A DNA stretch of 64,000 nt from Metaphire vulgaris. Lineage: Eukaryota > Annelida > Clitellata > Crassiclitellata > Megascolecidae. The notes below the pieces were generated by a model. That model searched no databases. It saw nothing but the letters and a program-made list of their open reading frames with translations, and was not told the DNA's origin. Shown one piece after another: positions 33,123 to 44,959 of this stretch. The DNA is taken from contig CM030848.1 in assembly GCA_018105865.1 (NCBI GenBank), positions 11,102,699 to 11,166,698 on the forward strand. The letters run 5' to 3'. The translations under genes were made by a program, and so were the position numbers. The stretch's first letter is position 1. Each line of letters starts with the position of its first letter.

Positions 33123-33363
33123 AAAACTTTATTTGTGACAAGTACAGCATCAAACAGAACACAGACAAATGATTATATTATTAGGAATATTATTTTATTA
33201 TTATGTTATTTTATTTTTATTATTATTAAAATAATTGTTTTAATTTTTATTCTTATAATGATTCTAATAATATAATATAAGAAGCAAACGACAGTTAATC
33301 AGACTGTTACCATTCATTCGTAGATTAATATAACTAAAACATATTTACTTATATCAGTGCGTT

Positions 33364-33423
<60 letters not shown>

Positions 33424-33799
33424 CACAATTTATGCAAGTGTGTGTCGAGGAGTAGGCAAATTGACATCAGTGCATAGGCCTATACAGTATACATACATAG
33501 GTCGCCTGCGTGATCATAATGCAAATGCAATGCTATGTATGTGCATGCAATTCGCCACTTTTCGTCTTAGCCTTAAGCACAAGATGCCCTGAATACATAG
33601 AAGGGAAGAAGAGAGGAGGAGGAGGAGGAGGATGAAGAAGAAGAGGAAGAGGGGGCCTGGTCGGAGTTAATTGCGATTTATGAACCACGTCCAGTTGGTA
33701 TGCAACAGTCGACCATGCTTCGAGTGTTTCCTTAAGACATCGCAACACTATACCTATTTAGTATCAATTATTGTTACCACCAATAATTTTATATATACA
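31086..33799. other. Microsatellite-rich intergenic DNA
   Basis: Contains (TA)n runs, (AAT)n at 31907-31990, (ATT)n at 33058-33120, many TAGGCCTA palindromes, and a solitary hAT-like right end (TTCCGGACTCCTGGCTACGCCACTT region) near 32950-32980. No exon recognised. Confidence 0.55.
31491..31570. repeat. (TA)n microsatellite
   Basis: About 40 TA units; other (TA)n runs lie at 32774-32824, 33370-33417, 34370-34422, 35570-35625, 36129-36188, 37183-37227 and 43840-43881. Confidence 0.95.
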
Positions 33800-33831
33800 C
33801 AGGGTGGCACAATAAAACCGGTACCACCCTG
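33800..33831. mobile_element. Hairpin remnant of CAGGGTGGCAC micro-MITE
   Basis: CAGGGTGGCAC and GTACCACCCTG face each other in 32 bp. The ends match the element at 8859-8933, suggesting internal deletion of most of the body. Confidence 0.6.
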
Positions 33832-33921
33832 TGATATTGGTTCCTGTCCGGGCAGAGAGTGGACAATCACTGCCTATAGCTGCCTCTCCGAAAAAAACTC
33901 CTTGGAAGGCAAGCGCATTAA

Positions 33922-33993
33922 CCCCTTAACTGGGGATCCCGGATATATCCGTCCATTTTACATTGAGTTACAGTTAAATACACGGTTAAGGGG
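33922..33993. mobile_element. piggyBac-like micro-MITE (72 bp) in TTAA
   Basis: CCCCTTAACTGG and ACGGTTAAGGGG ends, flanked by TTAA at 33918-33921 and 33994-33997. The body reappears as the reverse complement at 52350-52423. Confidence 0.8.
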
Positions 33994-34365
33994 TTAAAGT
34001 ACTGTAACGTCATGGAAAAACTTCTCTCCCTGCTGTGTCTCAGGAAAGAACGTGAAGATATTTTTAGCGCCATCGTATACATCGGTACCCAGTTCTCGAA
34101 GGACTTATGAAAAAGAGTGTCCGAAGACATCAAGGAATTGCATGGCTAACTCTCTCGTCCATGCAGCTGGAGGTCTGGAAAAGTTCCTCGGAAAGCAACG
34201 GCGTTGAATCGGTGCAGAATGACTGGTAATTACTGGAAGAGGAAGCTCCCTTCCCTTTGTCTCCATGTATATACAGGTATATATATAATTATATATATAC
34301 ATTGTATATATATACATTGTAGAAATGTTTTGAATTTTAACAATAATTTTAGTTTTACGCTGGGC

Positions 34366-34426
<61 letters not shown>

Positions 34427-34574
34427 CTGACTGCTAGTTTAATCCCAATTCGTCTCTTCTGTTCTGTCTGTCCCGTCTGACCAGGGTTTGTTGTATTGTT
34501 TATATCGAGCATAGATGTAAACTTCTCTTAGGCCTTTAGGCTCGAGATATCCTCACGGACTGGATTCCCCACTC

Positions 34575-35010
34575 ATTTTGAGAGGTTGCCATTTAGGGAA
34601 CAGGGAAGGCAGTTAGTTCATCAAGCCTCCCCTTCACGTTTTTCATCCAAGTTTATACGATCAAAGGTATCGTCCCAGGAAAAGTCATCGTGGACTTCGT
34701 TCTCAGACCACATGTCTCGAAGAAAGCCATCCGGCGGGGCTTGGTCGTTGACGCATTCCTGATATGATGAATGCTTGCATTTGGTATTAGATATTTTTAG
34801 CAACTCTTCAGTTGTCCTTTTACCTTCCAAGATATTGCAGTATTTGTATTGTTCTTAAGCATAACGTTCCAAACCCTCTTATCTTTGACTGGCTATCTTC
34901 TTATGGTCCTTTAGGCTCTTTCTTTTTGAGAGGTTGCCATAGGGAACGGGGAGGCATAGAGCGGTTGGGCCCTTCACTTTTTCATCCAAGTTTACTCTTT
35001 ATAACTCATT
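34575..35010. repeat. Tandem pair of a dispersed repeat (TTTTGAGAGGTTGCCATAGGGAA)
   Basis: TTTTTGAGAGGTTGCCAT...AGGGAACGGGGAGGC and CTTCACTTTTTCATCCAAGTTTA occur at about 34575-34655 and 34922-34995. Single copies are at about 41490-41560 and 46720-46790 in this orientation and about 38930-38990, 42545-42610 and 48705-48775 in the other. Family unknown. Confidence 0.7.
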
Positions 35011-35563
35011 TAACTTTTAAATCTTTTAAATTCCGGATGAAAACTAATTTTGGCATTTTTTCGTTTTTAGCAACTCTTTATTTTACCTTCAAGCTATACC
35101 CACATATCAGCCGTAATGGGTATAGAATAAAATTTCTAATATCGGATGAAAAGTGCAGACAGTCAGGTATATGATGGCGATGCGCAACAGTTTCCAGTGT
35201 TTCTCTGAAAAGACTGCCAAAGCCCAATAGGGAAAACTCAGAATAACTTATAGGGGGGGGGGCTTTGTATGAAATGCGGACTGTCATAATATAATTACTA
35301 TGGGGGCCAGGGAAAAGTTTACTGGGACCTGTTAAAAACATCGTGCTTTCTTCCTTATTCTGAATCATTTTGCAGCGGTATACCGTTAAATTCTATCGCC
35401 CTTCCATCCTGTCTACATGGCCGCACCGTATTAGCATCTTTTTCTGATTTTGTCAACGATGATAGGCCTATATTCTTTAAATTTTAAACCAATCCGCATA
35501 TCTTTCATTTATAAGTTGTTGAGTTTTTGGAGTCCGTTAACTCCAAGATTTCTTCTTAGGCAG

Positions 35564-35609
<46 letters not shown>

Positions 35610-35830
35610 ATATATATATATTATATACATAGGTCTATATATTGTAATAGTTTTTCCGGTATAGTTCCGTTCGTTGTCGTTGCTTTTGTCAAGACGTATA
35701 TTCTTAGTTGTCGTCTTCGTGTGAACGAACGAAAGAAGTCAAGAAGTCGTTAACTTGTCACGTAATGAGTCATTGCCTTCGCCGTGACGGCGATCGACAG
35801 CACACCGTCTCAACCGCTGCGATGCCTGAC

Positions 35831-35874
<44 letters not shown>

Positions 35875-36120
35875 CGAACGGTCACTGCGAATGTCAGACG
35901 TTGACAATGCTCAGAATAACTTTTTAATGCGATAATTTGGGATTTTTTCAGATTGGTAGACCAATTCATTAAGATAGGCTATATACGACCGGCAGATATG
36001 CCGGTTTTGACATTCTGAAATAATTCTGACTAGATTTGGGCGCATGAATTTGAAGATATACCCGTAAATTTACCTGCTCAAGAAAAATTCAAGTTCAACA
36101 ATATATAGGCATATATATAA

Positions 36121-36192
<72 letters not shown>

Positions 36193-37181
36193 ATATAATA
36201 AAATATATAAATACAGTATAATAAAACTATTCGCAACGATCGACAAGTGATTTTTTCAATGTTATTTGTTAAAATATTAATTTATATAGACCTGTTTCGT
36301 GAATTATGCCATCCATACAATCAGAGTTAACAAATATACAAGGCATTCTGATATAAACATATAAGCAACATATCAGGCTACATTATTTAATTACCCTCTC
36401 GACGTTTACACAAGATTATATATTGTCTGCCAAATGTTCAGCTGTAGGCCTAAGCCTATATGCAGGAATGCTACAGAGCCGTTTTTCTTGGTTTAACGGT
36501 CCGTTTTCTGCCAAGTATTTGTGAAAACCGCTTAATTAATTTAATTCGTTCTGTGCACACAAAAACCCGGCTCATTTACGCCTGACTCTGTATACCATGC
36601 ATCTGACCGCCGACCTGACGTTTGTGACCGTGAAATCGCTTTATCGTCGCTGGGATTCGGACACTCGCTCGTTCCTCGTTCAGACTTCGGTTAATTGACG
36701 CCTCGAAAGAGGAAAGGAGAGACGATTTATCATCAACAAAAAGACTTAGAATGGCCCTAATGCGACGCCTCAAAGTCTGTTTTTTCTGGCTGACATCTGC
36801 GCCTGACATGCATGTTAGGCTGTTTAGTCATTCAACGCGTCGCTTAATTATAGGTCTAATTATAGTCCGATTTGTCTTCGGGAGTTCCGGGTTTCACCTC
36901 CTCAGTGGCGGTAGAAATGTGTTGGTTGTTGGCCGCCCGAGTCCAGTGTGGCGTAGCGTGACTTTTGGGGACCCGGGGGGCATCTTTGACTGGGGCCCCA
37001 GAGGATGACGAGCAAAAAAAGGTCCTCACCACATCAAGGGTTAGGGGTTAAGTTTGTTAGGTTAATTAATAGCTTAGCTCTTCGGGGCCCCTGCCCGGGG
37101 CCGGGGGCAGTCAACAAAGTGCCCCCGTCCCTAGTTACGCCATGAGTCCTCACTGGAGGATGAAAATGTTGCATTATGGTA

Positions 37182-37231
<50 letters not shown>

Positions 37232-38900
37232 ATTTATATGGTTGTTAGGACATGTTTAGGTCATACATATAGTGAGATTTGAGCAAAACTGTTGAGAAAT
37301 TGGGGGTCGGTAGGTGAATGATCGAAAAGAATATCTGAATGACGATTTTGTTTGGTCGTCTCAGACTTTTTTACCAGAAAATTTTGATTTGCTTCTCCAA
37401 TCCCTCAACTCTGACGACGCCACTGCTGGTATAGCCTGGTATACATTCCTATAGAACATCTACGCGTACAGCAGTAGGCCTACGCAGTGAAATTAAGAAC
37501 TTTGTTAATTAACAAAGTTTTGACGTCGCTTACCATCTCATTAACAAACCATAATTCATTCTTTCCTAGACAATTTCTATAGCGCTGTTACAACTTACAA
37601 GGCTGAGGCCCACAACAAAAGCGCTTTAACATCTCAACTATAACCCAACCTAAACAGATGCGTTTTTAATCTCTTGATGAAATGCTCGGGAGTATCAGCC
37701 ATGGTGGTCTCATCAGGAAGATGGAAGTTTGATTGGGGGGGGGGGTGCAAAAGAGCTTTCGGAGATAATTTCAACAACAATAAACGCGCGTTGATAACGA
37801 TACGATTTCGATGCTAGATTTCTGATAATCGCGCTGCAGAAGTCTTTTCCCCCACCCCGATTTTTGCCCGTGGGAACATTATTCCGCCGCTGGTTTTCGC
37901 AAGGTGCCTGACGACGATTTTTCGGAGGTCTGACGATGGATTTCCATCCAGTCTCGGCTTTGTCATCCGATCGCCAAAGAAAACCCGACACCGCGTACGG
38001 ATCACGTTATAGGAAACGTGACACTGGCTTACTTACTGACTGACTGAATTACTCCGAATGACCGACTCCTTTCGACTGACCCTCGGACACTGCGATGCTT
38101 CGAAGAGGGTCAATCGAACTGTGAAATCACCCGCGTATCTAGTTTCCGTCGCCGGAACATAAATTACAAGGTAAAGGTCTTCTCCACACCAGTCGATCTA
38201 TCGATGTCCGTATGCGCTTCAGTCCGCTTGCCTGTCTTTCTGCCCTCCTGTCCGTCTGTCTGTCTGACATGTCTGTCTTTCTGTCTATCTTTCTGCTTGT
38301 CTCTGCCTGTCTTTCTGTCCGTAGTTTGATTTGTCTACGCGCTCTTCAGCATTTAAATGGTAGTTCGCGTATCTTGAGTCACGATTGCAAAACACGGGTG
38401 AGTAGCCAGATGACCGACGAGGGAGGGGGCTCTATAGGCCCAAATAGGTAGGATGGGTGACTACGGGAGGGGGAGGGGGTAAAGGCCTACTGTGAGACGT
38501 AGGACGACTTCGGCCCCCTACCCCGCCCCGAAATCTCTCTCCGATCGCGAAAATCCAGTGTCGCTTTTTGCCGCGAATGGCTCATCGGCACGCATGTCTA
38601 AACATTCAGAGGCGGTTAATTAGTCGTCTACGAGTTTACATACAATGACAATTTGATTGCGCGCACCATTAATCGGTCTGTACGGGTAAAAGACGGGCGC
38701 TGGAGTGCAGTTCTGCAGTCGGTCGTACAGGACCAGACATAATCGAGGCGGCGGCGCTCGCGGTATTCGTGAAATCCGTAACGCAATCGTCTTCTTGTCT
38801 GTAACTCTAAACGACGCAGCTGATGCCTGAATGTATAGGCGTGGATGGGGGGGGAGCGCGAAAGAAGAATTCTTATGATTGGTAGCACGCTACCGAATGG
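35011..38900. other. Intergenic DNA, no supported gene
   Basis: Contains (TA)n and (CT)n (35831-35871) runs, possible decayed hAT-like ends near 36902 (CAGTGGCGG) and 37425 (CGACGCCACTG), and GC-richer stretches at 36590-36830 and 37800-38100. Open frames there lack family similarity or splice support, so none is called. Confidence 0.45.
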
Positions 38901-39065
38901 CGTAAAATTGTTTGAAAAAGTGGGGTGGGAGCTCAGCCGCCGCTATAGCTTATCCCTTCCCTATGGTGGCGTCTGAAAAATTGAGGGGGTTTGATCCTAG
39001 ATACCTAATAGATATGTAGGCCTACGTCTATTTGCTTAACTATTCTAGTGTCAATTAGCTATCAA

Positions 39066-39531
39066 CGGTGTTACCAGGTTATTCAAAAATCCCAGATTTT
39101 CTCCGGCAAAAATCCCGGAAATCCCAGATAAATTTATGTACGTTGGCATTTTTGCCATAATTTTGGAAATTTTCGCAATTTTTAACCATATTTCGCCAAA
39201 ATTTCCCAAATTTTTGGCAATCATTGCCCATAAAGTATTGACGAACAAAAACGGCAATCGCCGTTTCATCTCTCTTACTCTTTCATCGTCTTACTTTTAA
39301 CCTATTTCTTCTCCAAGCGGATTGCAGTAAGTAGTAATACTTTACTATCCTTCGCTACAAAAACCAGATTCCACGGTAAAATCTCAGATTCTATGCAAAA
39401 TACCAGGAAAATCCCAGAAATATCATAATGCTCTGAAAATCATAGATTCCAATAAAAAAGATCGAAAAGAACTCCAGGAGACACTCAAAAATCCCAGATC
39501 TAGTGAAAAATCCCAGTCACTGGTAACACTG
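39066..39531. mobile_element. hAT-like MITE (CAGTGTTACCAG family, 466 bp)
   Basis: Starts CGGTGTTACCAGG and ends CTGGTAACACTG. It is flanked by identical 8-bp GCTATCAA (39058-39065 and 39532-39539). The interior repeats AAAATCCCAGA/AAATCCCGG and TTTTGGCAATTTT-like words. Confidence 0.9.
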
Positions 39532-39687
39532 GCTATCAAACCTTTCTAGGAAGCAAGAAAAACAAAGTGTCGATGTCGTTAAAGGGTGTATTTGAAACAA
39601 GTCAATTAGACTGAGAAGAATAGGCGAATCTGGCTAATACCGAAAAGTGCCAGTTCAATTATTTAGTTCTTGATGTGGTGCAAATTT

Positions 39688-39864
39688 AGGGGCGTAGCGA
39701 CGGGGTTTTTATATCGGTATATACACTTACAGTATATACCTTCCACAAATCAGGCTACCTTAGAGTTTCTAATATGTTTTTTTAAGATTTTCAAAGTTTT
39801 TAAAGATTTATAACCCAATCAATCACATTATACCTCCGAAATCAAATTCCTGGCTACGCCCCTG
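39688..39864. mobile_element. hAT-like MITE (CAGGGGCGTAGC family, reverse orientation)
   Basis: Starts AGGGGCGTAGCGACGGGG and ends AAATTCCTGGCTACGCCCCTG, the reverse of 20084-20252. Flanking duplication is not clear. Confidence 0.8.
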
Positions 39865-39896
39865 GGCGCAATCGCGCAGGTATAATAATTGAAAGA

Positions 39897-40150
39897 AGAC
39901 TCTTACGGTAGCTGCGTCCGTCCAGGTGGCTCTACGAAGGTGCTGCGCATCAAAGCGGCGACCGCTACCGGGCGATTCCTCCTTGACCACAAGGGTCCCA
40001 AAGACGCCGTCTTCGCCTTCGGGTCGCCCTCCAACGTGAAATAATTCACCGAAGCAGGCCGCCGCGAAGAAGACAGCGCCAGCAGAACCCAGAACAATTT
40101 CCACCACTTCCGATAGACAATGGGCAAAATTATCGGAAATAAAAGGAAGA
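39897..40150 (-). CDS. Candidate exon, function unknown
   Basis: A GC-rich minus-strand stretch is open in two frames and ends at a strong donor, GCTACC|GTAAGAG (39902/39901). One frame has a hydrophobic segment (EIVLGSAGAVFFAAACFG) then GELFHVGGRPEGEDGVFGTL; the other reads KLFWVLLALSSSRRP. Neither has an in-frame ATG near it, so it would be an internal exon. I recognise no domain. It could be non-coding GC-rich DNA. Confidence 0.25.
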
Positions 40151-40440
40151 TTGCGATCGTTCGAACTGCCGGCGGCTGGCGCTACATAAATCAAAGGCAA
40201 TTATCTGAACGCCGATCAATCATACCGCGCTAAGTGCGTTGATTTCGACGGAGAAAACAGAGAGATAATTACAGAGGACGTCTAATTATGCGACATAACA
40301 GTCGAGAAACGTTTTAGCACTGCCCCTTCCGCGAAAAGGGCATTTCCTACTTTTAAAATCTTATACTTAAAAAAGACCCAAATACAGTAGCTACGTAACA
40401 GCGCCTTTTAGCACAAGACAGATCTAAAATTTTAGCACAA

Positions 40441-40508
40441 TTATTATTATTATTATTATTATTATTAAAATTATTTTAAAATTATTATTATTATTATTAT
40501 TATTTATT

Positions 40509-40586
<78 letters not shown>
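40441..40586. repeat. (ATT)n microsatellite
   Basis: Two ATT runs separated by an AT-rich bridge. Confidence 0.95.
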
Positions 40587-40624
40587 TGACACACTGCTCC
40601 GGGTTCTGATAATTCTTGTTATTG

Positions 40625-40835
40625 GGGTCAGGGTTATTTCTAGGATTATCAATTTGGAGGGGGTCGGTAAAAATTTTGGGGATCCCCTGCCAAACAAAAA
40701 AGTCTGACAGGCAAAAAGGGTCAACCCATAGCTGAAATTGGGGGGAGGTGTTGGAAGGTGGTGTCGGTCTCAAATTGGAGGGAGAGGTGGATGTGGTGGG
40801 GTGTTTGGAGGGTGTAAAAATATCCCTGATTGGGG
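40625..40835. repeat. Dispersed repeat, reverse relative of 2340-2530
   Basis: GTCAGGGTTATTTCTAGGATT and GGTGTAAAAATATCCCTGA bracket AATTTGGAGGGGGTCGG and CAAATTGGAGGGAGAGG. Likely the same decayed element as near 2.4 kb. Confidence 0.5.
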
Positions 40836-41840
40836 TTTACAGACAAAATAACCTACGTTCTATAAAGATTGCCAAATCACATCCCTTTCCTTTGACGTTC
40901 ATTATGCCACGTAGGGGCCTACCTATAGAAATCTTCTTGTTAATAAATTTAAAAGACAATAGAATTTTGATTCTTCCTCAAAATGAACGACCCCGTTTGA
41001 CATAGGCTATAGGTCTCTAACGGTGCGTTTCCTTCCCGCATGAGTTTGACCGATGAAAAATGACGAATCTGTGACTAATGTTTGCACATGACGGTTGGAA
41101 CACAGGAAACTGTCCGCCCTATTCTGTAACACTAGACTATCTTAATCTATTAATAGTAGGTTATCATATGTAGAAATATCTTATCTATAGAGTGCAGCGT
41201 GGTATTTGAGTCAGACCAATGGGTTCAGACCAATGGGGGTGGAGTGGAGTGAGAATAAAGTGGGGAGATTTCTTAAAATTAAATGGTTCATCGTGCTAAA
41301 TAGGCTTAAGTTAGTTAAATAAGTTAATGACGGCGTGAAACTTTCCCATTTGCTATGTATAGAGTGGACCAGTTGTGAGTCAATAAGCAGTGACCAGCAA
41401 TTTCCTATTTTCATCCGTTCCTCCTTTCCTCAAAAGATAGACCATAGACGCAAACTTCTATCCAGCTTCTAGGTTCGAGCCCTCGCATTTTGAGAGGCTA
41501 CCATAGGGAAATGGGAAGGTATATGAACTTGGCACACACTTTTTCTCCCTACTTTACGCCAATGAGATAGGCCCACGACGCGTATTCGTTCTTCGAGTTT
41601 CATTCACTTTCGAGTAACTTGTATATTATATTAGCGATCTCTCGACTTTTCTACAGTCTATGGGTTCGCAGTGTCATAGAAATATTGCAATTTGTTGGAC
41701 ATAAATCACATTGGGGGGAGGGATCATTGGGCTGCGGTTGCAGTGCATAGCGGTTCGTGACCTTTGCCTTGTGTCCGTCGCTCTACGCCAACGGTGTCGC
41801 GAAGTCGAGGAGCCAATTTCGAAATCTGTTCGTTGCTTTT
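40836..41840. other. Intergenic DNA
   Basis: Contains one copy of the CCATAGGGAA dispersed repeat at about 41490-41560. No exon recognised. Confidence 0.5.
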
Positions 41841-42141
41841 ATGGACGGACTACCTTTGCTCACCTGCCTCGTAAAGGTAACGCTAATAATAATTGCAGTC
41901 GACGGAAACGGCAGCAAGGTTCCAGTACCTTTATCCGTGCGCCGAAAGCCGGTCGTCCAGTACATTCAGTACCCAACTGCGTCCGGCTACGAGTACCCTG
42001 TAATCATCGACCATGTCTGCAGCCAGCCATCGGTCGTTGGGGTCTGCGTGTATATACGGGATGGGCGCTCGTTGACTTCACAGCACGACGTCTATTCGAT
42101 TGCGTTGCTCAATGCTCAGGCACAGAACATACGTCCTGGAG
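41841..42141 (+). CDS. Candidate first exon of a secreted protein, unrecognised
   Basis: ATG 41841 opens MDGLPLLTCLVKVTLIIIAV, a plausible signal peptide with cleavage near VDG. A polar segment follows with RKPVVQYIQYPTASGYEYPV, DHVCSQPSVVGVCVYIRD and DVYSIALLNAQAQNIRPG. The frame ends at a near-consensus donor, CCTGGAG|GTAAGA (phase 1), just before a CT microsatellite. GC content is higher than the flanks. No following exon or known domain was found, so this may be a lineage-specific gene, a retained open frame or chance. Another in-frame start lies upstream at 41757. Confidence 0.38.
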
Positions 42142-43229
42142 GTAAGACTTCCTCTCTCTCTCTCTCTCTCTCCCCTCTCCCTCTCCCTCTCCTATCGGCC
42201 GAATTTCACCAATCTATTTCCTCGAGCATATGTTGGTGCGTACTACTATATATATGTAGATCTACACGTTCGCATTAGCGTACATGGCTGCGTGTGTGTG
42301 TGTGCGTGTGTCGGTTTTTTGCACGACCGCGGTACATGCGTGCGTCTGCGATGGTGTAACACGATTAATTTTTGCTCCAATGCAGACCCTTTTAAAGGTC
42401 GGTAGCAGGCAGACTGTGTAGCGGACCATGGCGAAGCATTTCTGTGTCTTAATAGACCTCGTCTTACCGTGCAACATTATGCCCTGTTCACTGGCGTAAA
42501 TTCGGACGAAAAAGTGGGGGCCCAACTCCTATAGGCATGCCTTTCCATTCCTTGTGATAGTCTCTCATAAAGTGTGGGGGAGGGCTCGAGCCTGGAGGCC
42601 TAAAAGAAGTTCACGGCTATGACTATGTTTGACGATGATATAGTTTTTAGACATGTAGGGCCTAAGTGTCGCTTGAAAATATGTCTGTGATGCTTTAAAA
42701 GGTCAAGATTCTTCCGGATTTGATTATGTTTTAGACGGGGTGTTAGTTCTAGGTCAAATCCCTTACGGATTGTAAAGAATTCGATTTATTAGTCCTTGCA
42801 CCGTAGTAGCTATAGGAAATTCATACAATGATAGATTTTAATTTGTCAATGGAGTAAGAGATATCGATTAATAATTATAGGAATATTAATCTTTACGTTG
42901 AGACTAAAATGCTAAATGGAAGAGTGGTGCTTAACCTCGGTGCGGAATTGTTTTAGATATCCAAAGTTGTTCAGGACAATTGTATCAGGCGATCCGCGTG
43001 TAGCCTCATTATCTTCATCTTCGGCGCTGCAGGAAAGAAATCAGCCTGACTGATAGCATCCGCTGCCCATGGCTGCAAAGACTTAACGTCTCTTATCTAT
43101 ATTAAACAACCCGTGTTTGATTCACGGGTGGAGGAGATATTTTCAGCCGATTGAGAGGGAGCTAAAAGGCAGACAAAGCCCCGGACAAATCGAATTCCGT
43201 CTTGAGGTCACGAATCTAGTAAACTCCGC
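42142..43229. other. Intergenic or intronic DNA
   Basis: (CT)n at 42150-42190 and a reverse copy of the dispersed CCATAGGGAA-type repeat near 42545-42610. No exon recognised. Confidence 0.45.
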
Positions 43230-43510
43230 CAGTGGCGTAGCAAGGATTTCCGGAAGGGGGAGGGTAGTTTTGACCCCGCGACCAACGTCGAAAAAATCTT
43301 GACAAGCAAAAAAGGCCATCCTCATCTTTTCTTCTTCTATTTTCCCTTGCCAAGCAAAAAAGGTTGTAACCTCTTACACCGTTACATTCTATAGCCAAGG
43401 GTTTTGACCCCCAAAATCGCGTCCCAAAATCAAAAATGTATAGAAACTCATTAAAAAAACTTTGTCTTCGGCAGCCAAGAGGATTTAACCCCCACCCCCT
43501 TGGCCTACTG
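43230..43510. mobile_element. hAT-like MITE (CAGTGGCGTAG family)
   Basis: Begins CAGTGGCGTAGCAAGG, with identical 8-bp flanks AACTCCGC (43222-43229 and 43511-43518). The right end (CTTGGCCTACTG) has diverged from the left. TTGACAAGCAAAAAAGG-type motifs occur twice inside. Confidence 0.85.
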
Positions 43511-43597
43511 AACTCCGCCATAGCTGATAGAGAACCCGGATGAGAAAGAAGGAGCCAGATTCCCATCGTCTTTTCACGGACGCGTCTTTAAATAGAC

Positions 43598-43624
43598 ACA
43601 ACAACAACAACAACAACAACAACA

Positions 43625-43700
<76 letters not shown>
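43598..43700. repeat. (CAA)n-(CTA)n microsatellite
   Basis: CAA run switching to about 25 CTA units. Confidence 0.95.
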
Positions 43701-43837
43701 GTTCTTTATTTAGGCTTAAGTCGTACATTAGATTTCGCTTTAGATCAGAGATATTCGATTAAATGTTATGAAGGACCAAACTTTTTATGAACTGACTACG
43801 AGGGGCCATGTAGCCTATTTGGATATATATTTATATA

Positions 43838-43887
<50 letters not shown>

Positions 43888-44790
43888 TAGAAATATAGTT
43901 CATAGGTAATAGAAAACAGTATGTCCTAAATTGAAAGCAAGACATAAAAATATGTCGTTAGTATTAGAAGTTATTTATCGTTTCATTATATTCACTGAAA
44001 ATTTCACACCCCTTGACGGGCCGGATCTTTTTATGAACTGATGCCATTTGAATGCATATATATTTCAGCTTTAGATGAACACTTATCTGATATTTGGCGT
44101 TTGGGCTGAACCCTTGGCCGCAGGGGCGTCTATCCCCCTTTTTTCATTAGCAAGTTCCTCCAAAGTTGACATAGGCGTTCTGGGACCGCGGAGGCGGGGG
44201 CTAAATTGCAAAGCCGAAGGCATAAAAATGCGGGAGGGGCGGCTTAAGGTATTAGGGGTCCGATTATAACCCCGGAAAAATTTTGAAGTTGCAGATATTC
44301 AGGTGAAAGTTTTTGCACACAATTCACAATTGAGCACCTGATACATCATGATTTTTATCTTAGACCATGTAATTTTTTTTTGCTTATTTTCTTAATATCA
44401 GTCCCTTCCCCCATCTTCCTTTTTTTTTTAGTTGGAGCATTTATCTGATACTCTGGCGTTTGGTGCTGAACCTCCCCCCCCTCCTCACAGAGCTCGAACA
44501 CGTGAACGATAAAACAGGATGAGCAGTCGTTTCTGAAAATCTTGAAGACACATTTTACTGAGTAGCGTTCTTCGACGTTTTTGTTTTTTTTAAAAACACA
44601 AATAGACCTAATTGCCGACAAATAGAAAAAGCAAAGTTTAAAATTCTAACATTCAACCAGTTTCCAAAATATTTCTATGGCGGGTCGGAAATTTCGAAAT
44701 AGAAAAAGAGTTTGAATCTCTGAACATCCTCCTCTCTCGGACGAAGTTCAAAGGCTCTTCCAATTCAAACACCTGATTTCAGCCAACCAT
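43701..44790. other. Intergenic DNA
   Basis: A (TA)n run at 43840-43881. TACATCATGATTTTTATCTT near 44341 recurs near 49800, a further dispersed repeat. No exon recognised. Confidence 0.45.
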
Positions 44791-44951
44791 CAGGGGCCTA
44801 GCCAGGAATTTGATTTGGTGGGTATAATGTGATTTGGGGAGGTATACATTTTTAAAAATTTTGAAAATCTTAAAAAATCATTAAAAATTGTAAGCTAGTC
44901 TGATTTTTGGAAGGGTATGTATACCGATATCCCCCCGTCGCTTCGCCCCTG
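44791..44951. mobile_element. hAT-like MITE (CAGGGGCGTAGC family, best copy)
   Basis: Starts CAGGGGCCTAGCCAGGAATT and ends CGTCGCTTCGCCCCTG, flanked by identical CCAACCAT (44783-44790 and 44952-44959). This is the reference copy for the family in the window. Confidence 0.92.
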
Positions 44952-44959
44952 CCAACCAT

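Noticed and set aside
36902..37135. Candidate hAT-like element (CAGTGGCGG to GTTACGCCATG)
   Set aside because: The flanking 8-mers do not match, so the boundaries cannot be defended.
36576..38005. Minus-strand open frames of 60-92 codons
   Set aside because: No recognisable domain, no convincing start or splice sites; GC-richer DNA alone can explain them.
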